A DNA stretch of 64,000 nucleotides, from contig CALVDE010000018.1 in assembly GCA_944326265.1 (NCBI GenBank), forward strand, positions 62,001 through 126,000, given 5' to 3'. Shown one piece after another: positions 35,803 to 44,101 of this stretch (positions are counted from its first letter, which is position 1; each line of letters starts with the position of its first letter). Under the pieces are notes generated by a model, which saw only the letters and a program-made list of their open reading frames with translations, was not told the DNA's origin and did not search any database. Source of the stretch: an uncultured Bacteroidales bacterium (GTDB lineage: Bacteria; Bacteroidota; Bacteroidia; Bacteroidales; UBA932). A program made the translations under genes and the position numbers.

Positions 35803-36450
35803 TCAGTCCGATGCAATGGAGGCGGCGATGTCCATCACCCTCCGCATCTCCGCCACCGGGTCCTCCGCCCTCAGGATGCTGCCGCTCAGGGCAATGCCGC
35901 TGAGTCCTGCCTCCGCCAGGGCCGGCATGTCCTCCGCCGTCACTCCTCCGATGCCCACGACGGGCAGGACGGGGCCCTCGCGGCGCATTCCGTCCATGAT
36001 TCTCCGGTAGCCTTCGAGTCCCAGGGTCGGGGCCAGCCTGGCGGGGTCCTTGGTGGTGGTGAAGCGGAACGGGCCGCAGCCGATGTAGTCCGCTCCGGAA
36101 GCAGCGTGCATACGGATGTCCTCCAGAGTGTTGGCGGTACCTCCTATTATATATTGTCCCCGGGGTAAAATCCTCCTGGCTTCGGCCACCGGCATGTCGG
36201 TCAGTCCCAGATGCGCGCCGTCCGCTCCGGTCTCCCGAACCAGTTCCACACGGTCGTCGAGAATCAGTGTCGCTCCGTACTGCCTGCATAGGGGCAGGGC
36301 CTTTACGGCGGCGGTGCGGACCTCATCCTCAGGAGCATCCTTCATGCGCAGCTGTATCCAGCGGCAGCCGCCTTCGAGGGCGATGCGCACGGAGTCAAGG
36401 TAGGAGACGGTCTCCGTGAAATGGGTGATGAATTGTACTTGAAAGCTCAT
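35803..36450 (-). CDS. thiE: Thiamine phosphate synthase
   Basis: Joins HMP-PP and thiazole phosphate to give thiamine phosphate. The 215-aa TIM barrel has the canonical ThiE residues: WIQLRMKD, LILDDRVEL, GAHLGLTDMPV, IGGTANTLED, DYIGCGPFRFTTTKD with the phosphate-binding TxTK, and VVGIGGVTAEDM. It is the first gene behind the TPP riboswitch, 67 nt from the aptamer. Because it keeps all active-site motifs, it is the likely true synthase, in contrast to the paralogue at 31.6 kb. Confidence 0.93.
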   Translation of the reverse strand: MSFQVQFITHFTETVSYLDSVRIALEGGCRWIQLRMKDAPEDEVRTAAVKALPLCRQYGATLILDDRVELVRETGADGAHLGLTDMPVAEARRILPRGQYIIGGTANTLEDIRMHAASGADYIGCGPFRFTTTKDPARLAPTLGLEGYRRIMDGMRREGPVLPVVGIGGVTAEDMPALAEAGLSGIALSGSILRAEDPVAEMRRVMDIAASIASD

Positions 36451-36517
36451 TTCTCAAAATTTATCCGGAACGGAGAGATGCCGCGGATGCGCGGCGGAAG
36501 AGCCTTGCACTCGAAAA

Positions 36518-36605
36518 GTCCCTACGACGGTACTGACCGTATCAGGTTCGACGGGTGTAATCTCAGCCTCCGGGTCTCTGCTGTCCGCAGCGGTAGGCAC
36601 CCCTC
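36518..36605 (-). promoter_or_regulatory. TPP riboswitch (THI element)
   Basis: Read on the minus strand, the leader contains GGGGTGCC, GGCTGAGATTACACCC and ACCTGATACGGTCAGTACCG followed by GTAGGGA. These are the conserved thiamine-diphosphate aptamer segments (CUGAGA and the ACCUGAU...GGxUAxxxC region). Between aptamer and thiE lies a small perfect hairpin, GCCGCG-CATC-CGCGGC (36495-36480), without a U-run. Control is therefore more likely at translation initiation than by termination, with TPP binding shutting off thiE-thiC-thi4. Confidence 0.93.
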
Positions 36606-36616
36606 TTTTCCAAATG

Positions 36617-36624
36617 CAAAGATA
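36617..36624 (-). promoter_or_regulatory. TAnnTTTG -7 element of the riboswitch operon
   Basis: TATCTTTG on the minus strand, 11 bp before the aptamer, so the transcript would begin almost at the riboswitch. The upstream region is very A/T-rich with repeated AACAAAACAAA; no -33 TTG seen. Confidence 0.55.
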
Positions 36625-36703
36625 AGCGATATTTGTTTTGTTAAATTTGTTTTGTTGAACTTTCTTGACCTTTTTGAAGTCATGGATAAATCTGCGATAA
36701 GGA

Positions 36704-37309
36704 TCAGCGGATTCTCCACTCATTGAGTTCCCGGCGCAGCTTGTGTTCCTCTCCGCCGAGCAGGGAGTCCAGCAGGGCGTGGAAGGCCGGTCCGTGGTCC
36801 GGGTAACGGAGGTGGCAGAGCTCGTGCAGTATGACGTAGTCCTGCAAGTGCTCCGGGAGGAGAATCAGGCGCATGTTGAGGTTGATATTGCCCTTCGAGG
36901 AGCAGGACCCCCAGTTGGATACGTTGTTCTTTATGGCGACCCGGCCCTTGAAGGGGAATCCGTACCTTGCTGCGGCCGACAGCAGTTTGGGAACAAGTGC
37001 AGCACGGGCTGCTTCACGCATTCTTTCCAGTTCTGCAGGATCATTAGGCACGGCGGCGGACTTTCCGTTTTCGGCGGCCCTGTGCATCTGACCTGCCTGC
37101 CGCTCCAAAGCAGCCGCGACCCACTGCCGCTTGGACAGAAGGAACTTCTCTGCGATAGCGTACGGCAGCATCCACGGCATCGAGACCACGACTCCCCGGC
37201 GTGGCGACACGCTTATGCGCAGCCTCGCTGTGCCAGGCCGCTTGACCAGCAGCACTTTCCCTATTCCGGGAACCTGAATTATCTTCTTCCGGGCCGCATC
37301 CGCCATCAT
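36704..37309 (-). CDS. YgjP/M48-like zinc metallopeptidase (DUF45)
   Basis: 201 aa from the ATG at 37309. The gluzincin signature is HELCHLRYPDHGPAFHALL near the C-terminus (HExxH, third His downstream), preceded by NNVSNWGSCSSKGNINLN, the typical segment of the DUF45/WSS1-like YgjP family. There is no signal peptide, so it is cytoplasmic. Homologues are poorly characterised; relatives process protein-DNA crosslinks, but I would not extend that here. An earlier in-frame TTG overlaps the promoter and is rejected. Divergent from rpsO. Confidence 0.82.
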   Translation of the reverse strand: MMADAARKKIIQVPGIGKVLLVKRPGTARLRISVSPRRGVVVSMPWMLPYAIAEKFLLSKRQWVAAALERQAGQMHRAAENGKSAAVPNDPAELERMREAARAALVPKLLSAAARYGFPFKGRVAIKNNVSNWGSCSSKGNINLNMRLILLPEHLQDYVILHELCHLRYPDHGPAFHALLDSLLGGEEHKLRRELNEWRIR

Positions 37310-37336
37310 CGTAAAATCTTGAAATAAAATTGTCTG

Positions 37337-37344
37337 CAAAAGTA
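37337..37344 (-). promoter_or_regulatory. TAnnTTTG -7 element for the metallopeptidase gene
   Basis: TACTTTTG on the minus strand, 27 bp before the ATG at 37309. It faces the rpsO promoter 22 bp away. Confidence 0.45.
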
Positions 37345-37366
37345 GCGGAATTTGATTTTAATTACA

Positions 37367-37374
37367 TATCTTTG
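37367..37374 (+). promoter_or_regulatory. TAnnTTTG -7 element for rpsO
   Basis: TATCTTTG, giving a leader of about 50 nt to the ATG at 37431. The leader begins with CCCGATTTTCGGGG, a small hairpin, and then an A/T-rich stretch. That hairpin might be used in autogenous control by S15, as known in other bacteria, but this is speculative. Confidence 0.5.
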
Positions 37375-37430
37375 CAGTCCCGATTTTCGGGGTAAATGTA
37401 ATTTTTAATTTTTAAACACTTTAAAGGTTT

Positions 37431-37706
37431 ATGGCAGAGTATCTTGCAGCAGACAAGAAGCAAGAGATTTTCGCTAAATACGGGAAGTCTAATACGGACA
37501 CCGGCTCGGCAGAGAGTCAGATTGCTCTATTTTCCTACCGTATCGCTCACCTGACAGAACACCTTCGCAACAACAAGAAGGACTTCGGCACCCAGCGCGC
37601 CCTGCTCCGTCTTGTAGGTAAGAGGCGCCGCCTCCTGGATTACCTGAAGGAAAAGGATATTGAGAGATACAGGGAAATCGTCAAAGCGCTCAATTTGCGT
37701 AAATAA
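37431..37706 (+). CDS. rpsO: 30S ribosomal protein S15
   Basis: Binds 16S rRNA early in 30S assembly. 91 aa, close to the usual 89. It has the S15 pattern TGSAESQIALFSYRIAHLTEHLR and RALLRLVGKRRRLLDYLKEKD. It is followed by a strong terminator and then pnp, the same rpsO-pnp order seen in many bacteria. Confidence 0.97.
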   Translation: MAEYLAADKKQEIFAKYGKSNTDTGSAESQIALFSYRIAHLTEHLRNNKKDFGTQRALLRLVGKRRRLLDYLKEKDIERYREIVKALNLRK

Positions 37707-37727
37707 GCTTTGGCGTTCGGAAGAAAC

Positions 37728-37762
37728 GGGGTTGTCTTTTAAGATACGGCAGCCCCTTTTTT
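37728..37762 (+). terminator. Intrinsic terminator between rpsO and pnp
   Basis: Nine-pair stem (GGGGTTGTC with GGCAGCCCC, including G-U pairs), 11-nt A/T loop, then TTTTTT. Partial read-through could still feed pnp, as no clear pnp promoter was seen in the next 50 bp. Confidence 0.8.
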
Positions 37763-37811
37763 CTTAGATGCAGACAACTCTCATAACGGCAGACATCATT
37801 AAGAAGGAATT

Positions 37812-40058
37812 ATGAATATAATCAAGAAGACCATCACAATGGGTGATGGAACGATCGTTGAGATCGAGACCGGCAAGCTGGCCAAGCAGGCCGCCGGTTC
37901 TGTAGTCGTTAAGGTCGGCGGCATGATGCTGCTGGCCACAGTCACATGTGCCAAGGACGCTAAGGAGGACGTGGACTTCATGCCTCTGTCAGTTGAGTAC
38001 AAGGAGAAATATGCCGCAGCAGGCCGTTATCCCGGCGGTTTCCTCAAGAGGGAGGGCCGTGCCTCGGATTCCGAGATTCTGGTGGCACGTCTGGTGGACA
38101 GGGCCCTGCGTCCGCTGTTCCCCGATGATTTCCACGCTGAGGTGTTCGTCAATGTCATCATGATTTCGGCAGACAAGGTAAATATGCCGGACAGCTATGC
38201 CGGTCTTGCGGCTTCCGCAGCTCTGGCAGTGAGTGATATCCCCTGGCACGGACCTATCTCCGAGGTAAGGGTTGCCCGCATCGACGGACAGTTTGTTATC
38301 AACCCTACGTTTGACGTGGTGGACAAGGCCGACATGGAGCTGATAGTCGCCGCGACCGAGGAGAACATCATGATGGTAGAGGGTGAGATGAAGGAGGTGA
38401 GCGAGAAGGAGATGCTTGATGCCATCAAGTTTGCCCACGAGGCCATCAAGGAGCAGTGCCGCGTGCAGAAGGAGATGATGGTGGAGACCGGCAAGGTGGA
38501 GAAGAAGGCTTACTGCCACGAGGTCAATGACGAGGACCTGCGCAAGGCCGTTCACGACTACTGCTACGACAAGTGCTACGCCATCGCCAAGAGCGGTCTG
38601 GCAAAGCACGAGCGTGAGGACGCATTCGACGCTCTGAAAGAGGAGTTCATGGAGACCATTCCCGAGGAGGAGAGAGAGGAGAAGGCTATGATGGTCAGCA
38701 GATATTACGGTGCCGTGGAGAAAGAGGCCATGCGCCGCATGATTATCGACGAGGGAGTACGCCTCGACGGCAGGACCACCACTCAGATCCGTCCGATCTG
38801 GTGCGAGGTAGGCTATCTGCCCGGAGCGCACGGCTCGGCTATCTTCACCCGTGGCGAGACCCAGTCACTGTCGACTGTGACCCTCGGAACCAAGATGGAT
38901 ATGAAAGAGCTGGACGAGGTGCTGGTACAGGGTACGCAGCAGTTTGTCCTCCACTATAACTTCCCTCCATTCGCTACGGGAGAGGCCAAGCCTCAGAGAG
39001 GCGTAGGCCGCCGCGAGATCGGTCACGGCAACCTGGCCTGGAGGGCATTGAAGCCGGTGGTTCCCATCGGTGAGGAAAATCCCTACGCAGTCCGCGTGGT
39101 ATCCGATATCCTCGAGTCCAACGGCTCGTCTTCCATGGCAACTGTATGCGCCGGCACTCTGGCCCTGATGGACTGCGGTGTGAAGATCAAGAAGCCCGTA
39201 TCCGGTATCGCCATGGGTCTTATCTCCGACGAGAAGACCGGCAAGTTCGTGGTGCTCTCCGATATCCTCGGCGATGAGGACCATCTCGGAGACATGGACT
39301 TCAAGGTGACCGGAACCAAGGACGGTATCACCGCCACTCAGATGGACATCAAGGTGGACGGACTTCCCTACGAGGTGCTTGAGCAGGCTCTGGCCCAGGC
39401 CAAGGAGGGCCGCGCCCACATCATGGGCGAGATGATGAAGACCATCTCCGAGCCCCGTGAGGATTACAGGCCCAATGTTCCCCGCATCGTTCAGATCGTC
39501 ATTCCCGGCGAGTTCATCGGTGCTGTTATCGGAACCGGCGGAAAGGTTATTCAGGATATCCAGAAGACCACCGGTACCACTATCACCATTACCGAGGAAG
39601 GCGACAAGGGTATCGTGGATATCTTCGGCGAGAACAAGGATGCCATGGATGCCGCACTTGCACGCATCAAGGCCATCACTACCGTACCGGAGGTCGGCGA
39701 GACCTATCACGGCAAGGTGGTGTCGATTCTCGAATTCGGTGCATTCGTAGAGATACTGCCCGGCAAGGAAGGCCTGCTGCATATCTCCGAGCTCGACTAC
39801 AAGAAGGTCGACAAGGTGGAGGACGTGCTTCAGGTAGGTGACGAGGTGGATGTCAAGCTCCTCGAGATCGACCAGAAGACCGGCAAGATGAGGCTTTCCC
39901 GCAGGGCTCTGCTGCCCGCACCCGAGGGCTGGGTGGAGCACGAGCGCAAGCCCAGGCTCAACGGAGGCAACGGCGGCGGACGCGGCGGACGCGACCGTGA
40001 CCGTGGTGACCGCGGAAGAGGTCCCCGCCGTGACGGCGACAAAGGCCCCCGCCGCTAA
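37812..40058 (+). CDS. pnp: Polyribonucleotide nucleotidyltransferase (PNPase)
   Basis: Phosphorolytic 3'-5' exoribonuclease. The 748-aa protein has two RNase PH-like domains (roughly residues 10-140 and 320-540, separated by an alpha-helical region). A KH domain (about 555-615, [20 protein letters not shown]) and an S1 domain (about 625-695, [26 protein letters not shown]) follow. The C-terminus is an unusual Gly/Arg/Asp-rich tail of about 40 residues ([19 protein letters not shown]), RGG-like and probably RNA-binding. The core is complete. Confidence 0.97.
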   Translation: MNIIKKTITMGDGTIVEIETGKLAKQAAGSVVVKVGGMMLLATVTCAKDAKEDVDFMPLSVEYKEKYAAAGRYPGGFLKREGRASDSEILVARLVDRALRPLFPDDFHAEVFVNVIMISADKVNMPDSYAGLAASAALAVSDIPWHGPISEVRVARIDGQFVINPTFDVVDKADMELIVAATEENIMMVEGEMKEVSEKEMLDAIKFAHEAIKEQCRVQKEMMVETGKVEKKAYCHEVNDEDLRKAVHDYCYDKCYAIAKSGLAKHEREDAFDALKEEFMETIPEEEREEKAMMVSRYYGAVEKEAMRRMIIDEGVRLDGRTTTQIRPIWCEVGYLPGAHGSAIFTRGETQSLSTVTLGTKMDMKELDEVLVQGTQQFVLHYNFPPFATGEAKPQRGVGRREIGHGNLAWRALKPVVPIGEENPYAVRVVSDILESNGSSSMATVCAGTLALMDCGVKIKKPVSGIAMGLISDEKTGKFVVLSDILGDEDHLGDMDFKVTGTKDGITATQMDIKVDGLPYEVLEQALAQAKEGRAHIMGEMMKTISEPREDYRPNVPRIVQIVIPGEFIGAVIGTGGKVIQDIQKTTGTTITITEEGDKGIVDIFGENKDAMDAALARIKAITTVPEVGETYHGKVVSILEFGAFVEILPGKEGLLHISELDYKKVDKVEDVLQVGDEVDVKLLEIDQKTGKMRLSRRALLPAPEGWVEHERKPRLNGGNGGGRGGRDRDRGDRGRGPRRDGDKGPRR

Positions 40059-40090
40059 CTGAGGAAAAGCCAACTCATTACATAGAACGG

Positions 40091-40122
40091 AGCTGATTCA
40101 CGATTTAGTGAGTCAGCTTTTT
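40091..40122 (+). terminator. Intrinsic terminator of pnp
   Basis: AGCTGATTCAC pairs with GTGAGTCAGCT (one G-U pair) around a short loop, then TTTTT. It also marks the boundary with the convergent radical SAM gene. Confidence 0.8.
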
Positions 40123-40169
40123 CATTTATGAGGGTCTGGGAGGGGGTGGTGAAAGCGGAGCGGCACATT

Positions 40170-41096
40170 TCAGGGGCGGTAGAGGCGGCCCTGAAATGTG
40201 TTGCGGGCTTCTAGACGCTGTTCGAGGAGTTGGATGAGCTCGGTGTTGCGGATCAGGCCCCAGGGAGTGGAGTTGACAAAGCGCGGAGGGACCTCGCCGG
40301 CGAAACGCTCGATGTATAGGTCGGGCCGCAGGCGTTCCAGCAGGTCGGCGATGAAGTCCAGGTACCCGTCCAGGGTGAATGTGACGAAGTCCGACGGGCA
40401 GGAGGCGAACTCGCGCTCCATGGCCGTGCCGCGTACTATCTGGAGCTGGTGGAACTTGACCGAGTGCAGCGGCAGCCTATTAATAATAGGTGCGTAGGCC
40501 AGCATGTCCTCTGTCGATTCTCCCGGCAGGCCGAAGATGAAGTGCGCTCCCTGAGTGAGTCCGCGCGAGGCGGTCATCTCGACGGCCCGGACCGCATCGG
40601 CGAAGGTGTGCCCCCGGTTGATGCGCCGCAAAGTGCGGTCATAGCATGATTCGATACCGTACTCGATGATGACGATAAGGCCACGACCGGCCAGTGAGGC
40701 CAGATAGTCCAGTTTCTCAGCGTCCACGCAGTCAGGCCGTGTGCCGATGACTATGCCGGCCACAAGCGGATGCGACAATGCTTCCTCGTAGACGGAGCGC
40801 AGTCTGTCCAGCGGAGCATAGGTGTTGGAATAAGGCTGGAAATAGGCGAGAAACTTCTCCGCTTTCCGGTAACGGACCCGGTGGAACTTGATGCCCTCGT
40901 CGATCTGCTCGTGGATAGGTATGCCGGCAGTGCTGTATCCGGGATGGAAGGCGGCGTTGTCGCAATATGTGCATCCGCCGCGTCCGGCCAGCCCGTCGCG
41001 GTTGGGGCATGTGAAGCCGGCATCCACCACGACTTTCTGCAGCCGTTCTCCGTAGGTCTTCTTGAAGTAGCCGATGTAGGAGTTGTATCTGCTCAT
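40170..41096 (-). CDS. YhcC-type radical SAM protein (TIGR01212 family)
   Basis: 308 aa. The radical SAM cluster motif is an expanded form, CPNRDGLAGRGGCTYC (residues 29-44), as in the YhcC/TIGR01212 family. It is followed by EYGIESCYDRTLRRINRGH and GAHFIFGLPGE, typical of the HemN/Elp3-like branch. The family is conserved but its substrate is not known; a tRNA or coproporphyrin-related role has only been guessed from fold. The YhcH gene lies 51 bp upstream on the same strand. Confidence 0.87.
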   Translation of the reverse strand: MSRYNSYIGYFKKTYGERLQKVVVDAGFTCPNRDGLAGRGGCTYCDNAAFHPGYSTAGIPIHEQIDEGIKFHRVRYRKAEKFLAYFQPYSNTYAPLDRLRSVYEEALSHPLVAGIVIGTRPDCVDAEKLDYLASLAGRGLIVIIEYGIESCYDRTLRRINRGHTFADAVRAVEMTASRGLTQGAHFIFGLPGESTEDMLAYAPIINRLPLHSVKFHQLQIVRGTAMEREFASCPSDFVTFTLDGYLDFIADLLERLRPDLYIERFAGEVPPRFVNSTPWGLIRNTELIQLLEQRLEARNTFQGRLYRP

Positions 41097-41147
41097 TGCC
41101 CGTCAGTCTGGAAAAAGCTGTCGATTGTGTGGCGAAGGCGGTCCGCG

Positions 41148-41594
41148 CTACAGACGGACTTTGAAAACGGCCTTGCGTATAGTGCCTTTGCCGATGAGTG
41201 GAGCATGGCAGTCCTGGGGAAAGCATATTACGAAGTTGTCATCGGAATAGCTAATGTAGGCTTCCGGACTTTCCTTCATGAATGCTATGTCCTTGGCTTC
41301 GTCGTACTTGACATCTACGCCCAGACATTTTGAGCGGTCCCGGAAGCCGATAATCTCGCTGCCTTCCAGTACCAGATGAATGTCTATGAATGAATCGTGC
41401 ACCTCCAGCGGCGCATCTGCCCCGTCCCGGCCCTCTTCTGTGGATACGGTACACCAGACATTGTCCTTTTCTATCTCGTATCTGCCGTCGGAGAGTGAGT
41501 GCAGGTCGTTTTTCCTGATGAATTCCATAACCTTGCCGAACGATTCGTGCAGTGTGGTGTATCTTTCAATGCTTTTGAGTGAGTCGAGTATCAT
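41148..41594 (-). CDS. YhcH/YjgK/YiaL-family protein (DUF386)
   Basis: 148-aa cupin-like protein. It shows the family pattern DGRYEIEKDNVWCTVSTEE, EVHDSFIDIHLVLEGSEIIG and FVICFPQDCHAPLIG, including the His/Glu/Cys residues thought to bind metal. Relatives are associated with sialic-acid or other sugar catabolism (as in YhcH) and with biofilm regulation, but no sugar genes are nearby, so the function stays open. It lies 13 bp after the DUF4105 gene. Confidence 0.85.
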   Translation of the reverse strand: MILDSLKSIERYTTLHESFGKVMEFIRKNDLHSLSDGRYEIEKDNVWCTVSTEEGRDGADAPLEVHDSFIDIHLVLEGSEIIGFRDRSKCLGVDVKYDEAKDIAFMKESPEAYISYSDDNFVICFPQDCHAPLIGKGTIRKAVFKVRL

Positions 41595-41607
41595 ATCAGT
41601 TTGCAGT

Positions 41608-42756
41608 TCAGTATTTTCTGTAGATGGATCTGCGGCTGAGGGCCAGCAGGACCAGCAGCAGGACGATGACCGGTACGGCCGGGTGGAACGTCTGCGGTAT
41701 TACCCACGAGAAGACAATTCCGAGGGCCGCGATGGCGGTGAGAATGTCTATGGTAAGGTTTTTGGCAACTCCGTTGCGCATGAATACCGGCAGGAGCATC
41801 AGCGGATTCATCCACAGCAGATTCCAGTTGGCTGCTGTCCACAGGTGCTCCGTGGCCGCCCACATCAGGGTCAGGATGATGCCGCCTGCACCAAGGACCG
41901 AGTAGATGACGGTGGAGAAGATGCTCATCGCCTTCCACTTGCGGGATGTCTTGATAAAGATTGCCAGATACAGCAGCAGCAGTATGGTGAAGACGGCGAA
42001 AGGTCCCGTGGCTTTGGATACTGCGCGGGCCAGTTTTCCGGGATCCGGTGCCGGCTCCGTGATTGTGCGGGCGGAGGCCAGGAGCGGACCGCCGTCCATG
42101 AGGTCGTTGGTGTAGTATGCCAGGTTCCTGGAAAGGATGTGCGGCAGGAACATGGCCTCGTCGGAGGTAATCCTGCGGTCTACTCTGGCTCCGAGCAGCA
42201 GGTCTATGCCGAACATCATCCATCTGCGGTCCCCTGCCAGGTCGGTGAGTTCTTCCCTGTAGGTCTTTTCGGTGAGTGTGTCCCTGCCTGTGAATCCTCC
42301 CCTGTGGAAAATGTCCCGGATGCGGGTGGCGCAGTTGTCCTGCAGGAAGTCGTACCGGTAGTAGCGGTTTTCCTCGCGTGCGTTCTCCATCAGGAAGAGC
42401 CGGATGTCCGCCTTTTGGGCCGGTGTTAGGTTGAGCGGCTGTTCAATGATGCCGCGCCCGGCATTTTCGTAGGATCTTTTGAAACTGGAGAAATGGCTGA
42501 TGGACAGACAGTAGTTGAGGTTGCCCCGAAGGAACTTGAGAAGGAAGTGCGGCTCCTTGAAACTGTAGGTTCCGTAATTGAATACCAGGTCGCGCCCGGT
42601 GGTGCTGTCTGTTATCCGTATGGCCGAGTGACCGAATGAGGATGCTGCGTCGCGTCCCGGAGAGCAGGTCAGAAGGGATACCGACAGGCTGTCGGAGGCC
42701 CGGAGCCCTACGGCGGCCAGAAGAGCCAGAAGTGTAAGTATAGTCCGTTTCATCAT
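41608..42756 (-). CDS. DUF4105 membrane protein
   Basis: 382 aa from the first of two tandem ATGs (42756). A signal peptide (MKRTILTLLALLAAVGLRA) is followed by the DUF4105 domain: LLTCSPGRDAASSFGHSAIRI, FNYGTYSF, and DNCATRIRDIFHRGGF, with His and Cys in a pattern like NlpC/P60 or LraT peptidases. The C-terminal third has four membrane segments. The domain is suspected to be a papain-like hydrolase, but no substrate is known. Divergent from an NlpC/P60 gene, which suggests a cell-wall link. Confidence 0.8.
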   Translation of the reverse strand: MMKRTILTLLALLAAVGLRASDSLSVSLLTCSPGRDAASSFGHSAIRITDSTTGRDLVFNYGTYSFKEPHFLLKFLRGNLNYCLSISHFSSFKRSYENAGRGIIEQPLNLTPAQKADIRLFLMENAREENRYYRYDFLQDNCATRIRDIFHRGGFTGRDTLTEKTYREELTDLAGDRRWMMFGIDLLLGARVDRRITSDEAMFLPHILSRNLAYYTNDLMDGGPLLASARTITEPAPDPGKLARAVSKATGPFAVFTILLLLYLAIFIKTSRKWKAMSIFSTVIYSVLGAGGIILTLMWAATEHLWTAANWNLLWMNPLMLLPVFMRNGVAKNLTIDILTAIAALGIVFSWVIPQTFHPAVPVIVLLLVLLALSRRSIYRKY

Positions 42757-42765
42757 AATTAATTT

Positions 42766-42773
42766 CAAAAATA
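42766..42773 (-). promoter_or_regulatory. TAnnTTTG -7 element for the DUF4105 gene
   Basis: TATTTTTG on the minus strand with only 9 bp to the ATG at 42756, predicting a leader of a few bases at most. Confidence 0.45.
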
Positions 42774-42786
42774 AGAAAAACTCGCC

Positions 42787-42794
42787 TATATTTG
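42787..42794 (+). promoter_or_regulatory. TAnnTTTG -7 element for the NlpC/P60 gene
   Basis: TATATTTG with five bases (CAGGA) to the ATG at 42800. A leaderless mRNA is predicted. It is back to back with the DUF4105 promoter. Confidence 0.45.
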
Positions 42795-42799
42795 CAGGA

Positions 42800-43762
42800 A
42801 TGAAGAAAGTTTTGTTCATAATTCTGTTTCCGCTTCTGCTCTCCGTATTTCAGGCGGAGGCCCGGAAAGACGCGGCACTGGTTTCCGTGTCCGTCACTGA
42901 TATGAAGAAAGTTCCGGACTATCAGTCCGAAACGGTCTCCCAGGCCATTATGGGGACTCCGGTCCAGGTCGTCGACAAGCAGGGATACTGGTATTCCATA
43001 ATTACGCCGGAAGGCTATACGGGCTGGACTACTGAACAGAACATCGCTTTGAAGACCGAAGAGGAGTGGGAGAACTGGAAAAACTCCGACAGGTATATCA
43101 TCACTGATTATTTCGTACTGGTCACGGACCGGCCAGAGAAGGGATCCCGGGTGCTGTCCGACTGCGTGGCGGGCTGTATTCTCGAATGCGGGACCGGTGC
43201 GGTCTCTGGGAACGGCTTCGTCCCGGTCGTGCTTCCGGACGGGCAGGAAGGCTACATCCCTTCCGGCAGCTGTGCTCCGCTGAAGGAATACATGGAGTCG
43301 AGGAATCCATCCGGACAGGACATTGTCAATACAGCCGCTGAATTTCACGGTTTCCCCTACCTGTGGGGAGGTCTTTCTCCCAAGGGCCTTGACTGCAGCG
43401 GTCTGGTCAAGCTGAGCTATTTCCTCAACGGCATCATTCTGCCCCGTGACGCATCCCAGCAGATAGAAACAGGACAGGCACTGGACTGCAGTGACATACT
43501 CTCCGCCCTTGAGGCCGGGGACCTGGTATTCTTCGGCCGTGACGAGCCTGATTCAAGAGGCCGGAGCGTAAGCCACGTGGGGATTTATATCGGAGACGGC
43601 CTGATGATCCATTCCTCGCTGAGAGTGCGCATCAACTCTCTGCTGCCGGGCCGTCCTGACTCCTACACCAGCAAGAAGATAGTGGGCGCGTGCCGTATAC
43701 TCGGCAGCCAGGGCAAGGATCCGGCGATAGTGCCGGTGTGCGGGCATCCGTGGTATTTTTAA
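42800..43762 (+). CDS. NlpC/P60 cell-wall endopeptidase with SH3 domains
   Basis: Cuts peptide bonds in peptidoglycan. The 320-aa protein has a signal peptide (residues 1-21), two SH3b-like domains (about 25-85 and 95-160), and a C-terminal NlpC/P60 domain from about 170. The catalytic triad is visible: Cys199 in LDCSGLVK, His259 in SHVGIYIG and His271 in MIHSS. This layout matches the gamma-D-glutamyl-diamino acid endopeptidases (YkfC type). It has its own promoter. Confidence 0.92.
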   Translation: MKKVLFIILFPLLLSVFQAEARKDAALVSVSVTDMKKVPDYQSETVSQAIMGTPVQVVDKQGYWYSIITPEGYTGWTTEQNIALKTEEEWENWKNSDRYIITDYFVLVTDRPEKGSRVLSDCVAGCILECGTGAVSGNGFVPVVLPDGQEGYIPSGSCAPLKEYMESRNPSGQDIVNTAAEFHGFPYLWGGLSPKGLDCSGLVKLSYFLNGIILPRDASQQIETGQALDCSDILSALEAGDLVFFGRDEPDSRGRSVSHVGIYIGDGLMIHSSLRVRINSLLPGRPDSYTSKKIVGACRILGSQGKDPAIVPVCGHPWYF

Positions 43763-43802
43763 AAGAATCAACAAAAATAATTTATATTAAATCGCGATTA
43801 CC

Positions 43803-44084
43803 ATGAATTTAAGAGTTATTAAGAAAGACATCAATTATCTGGCGGACGAATTCGTGTCAGATGCTGTCATCAGCATGAGCTTCCATGACGACAATGAGAA
43901 GGCAGAGCAGATCGTGGACCTTATCAATGAAGTGCTTGATCTCAGAGACGGCATACTCTCCAGGGTAAGCCATCCCGAGGGAGACAAGAGGGCATATTAC
44001 CGCAATCTCACCGACGAGATGCTCAGCGCCCTCGATGTGGTATATGACAAACTCAGTGCAATCGTGGCCAAAAAAGCCGAGTAA
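43803..44084 (+). CDS. Small conserved helical protein, unknown function
   Basis: 93 aa, acidic, predicted to be mostly alpha-helical, without signal peptide or cysteines. It reads NYLADEFVSDAVISMSFHDD and ILSRVSHPEGDKRAYYRNL; I recall similar short proteins before guaB or other housekeeping genes in Bacteroidales but cannot name a family. It is translated in the same direction as guaB, 17 bp upstream. The leader is A/T-rich (ATAATTTATATTAAAT), and I find no clear -7 element in it. Confidence 0.75.
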   Translation: MNLRVIKKDINYLADEFVSDAVISMSFHDDNEKAEQIVDLINEVLDLRDGILSRVSHPEGDKRAYYRNLTDEMLSALDVVYDKLSAIVAKKAE

Positions 44085-44101
44085 TTCCAAAACCTGCCGC
44101 T

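Noticed and set aside
37309-37339. Longer N-terminus for the YgjP-like peptidase from an upstream TTG
   Set aside because: The TTG lies inside the -7 promoter element, so it would not be in the transcript.
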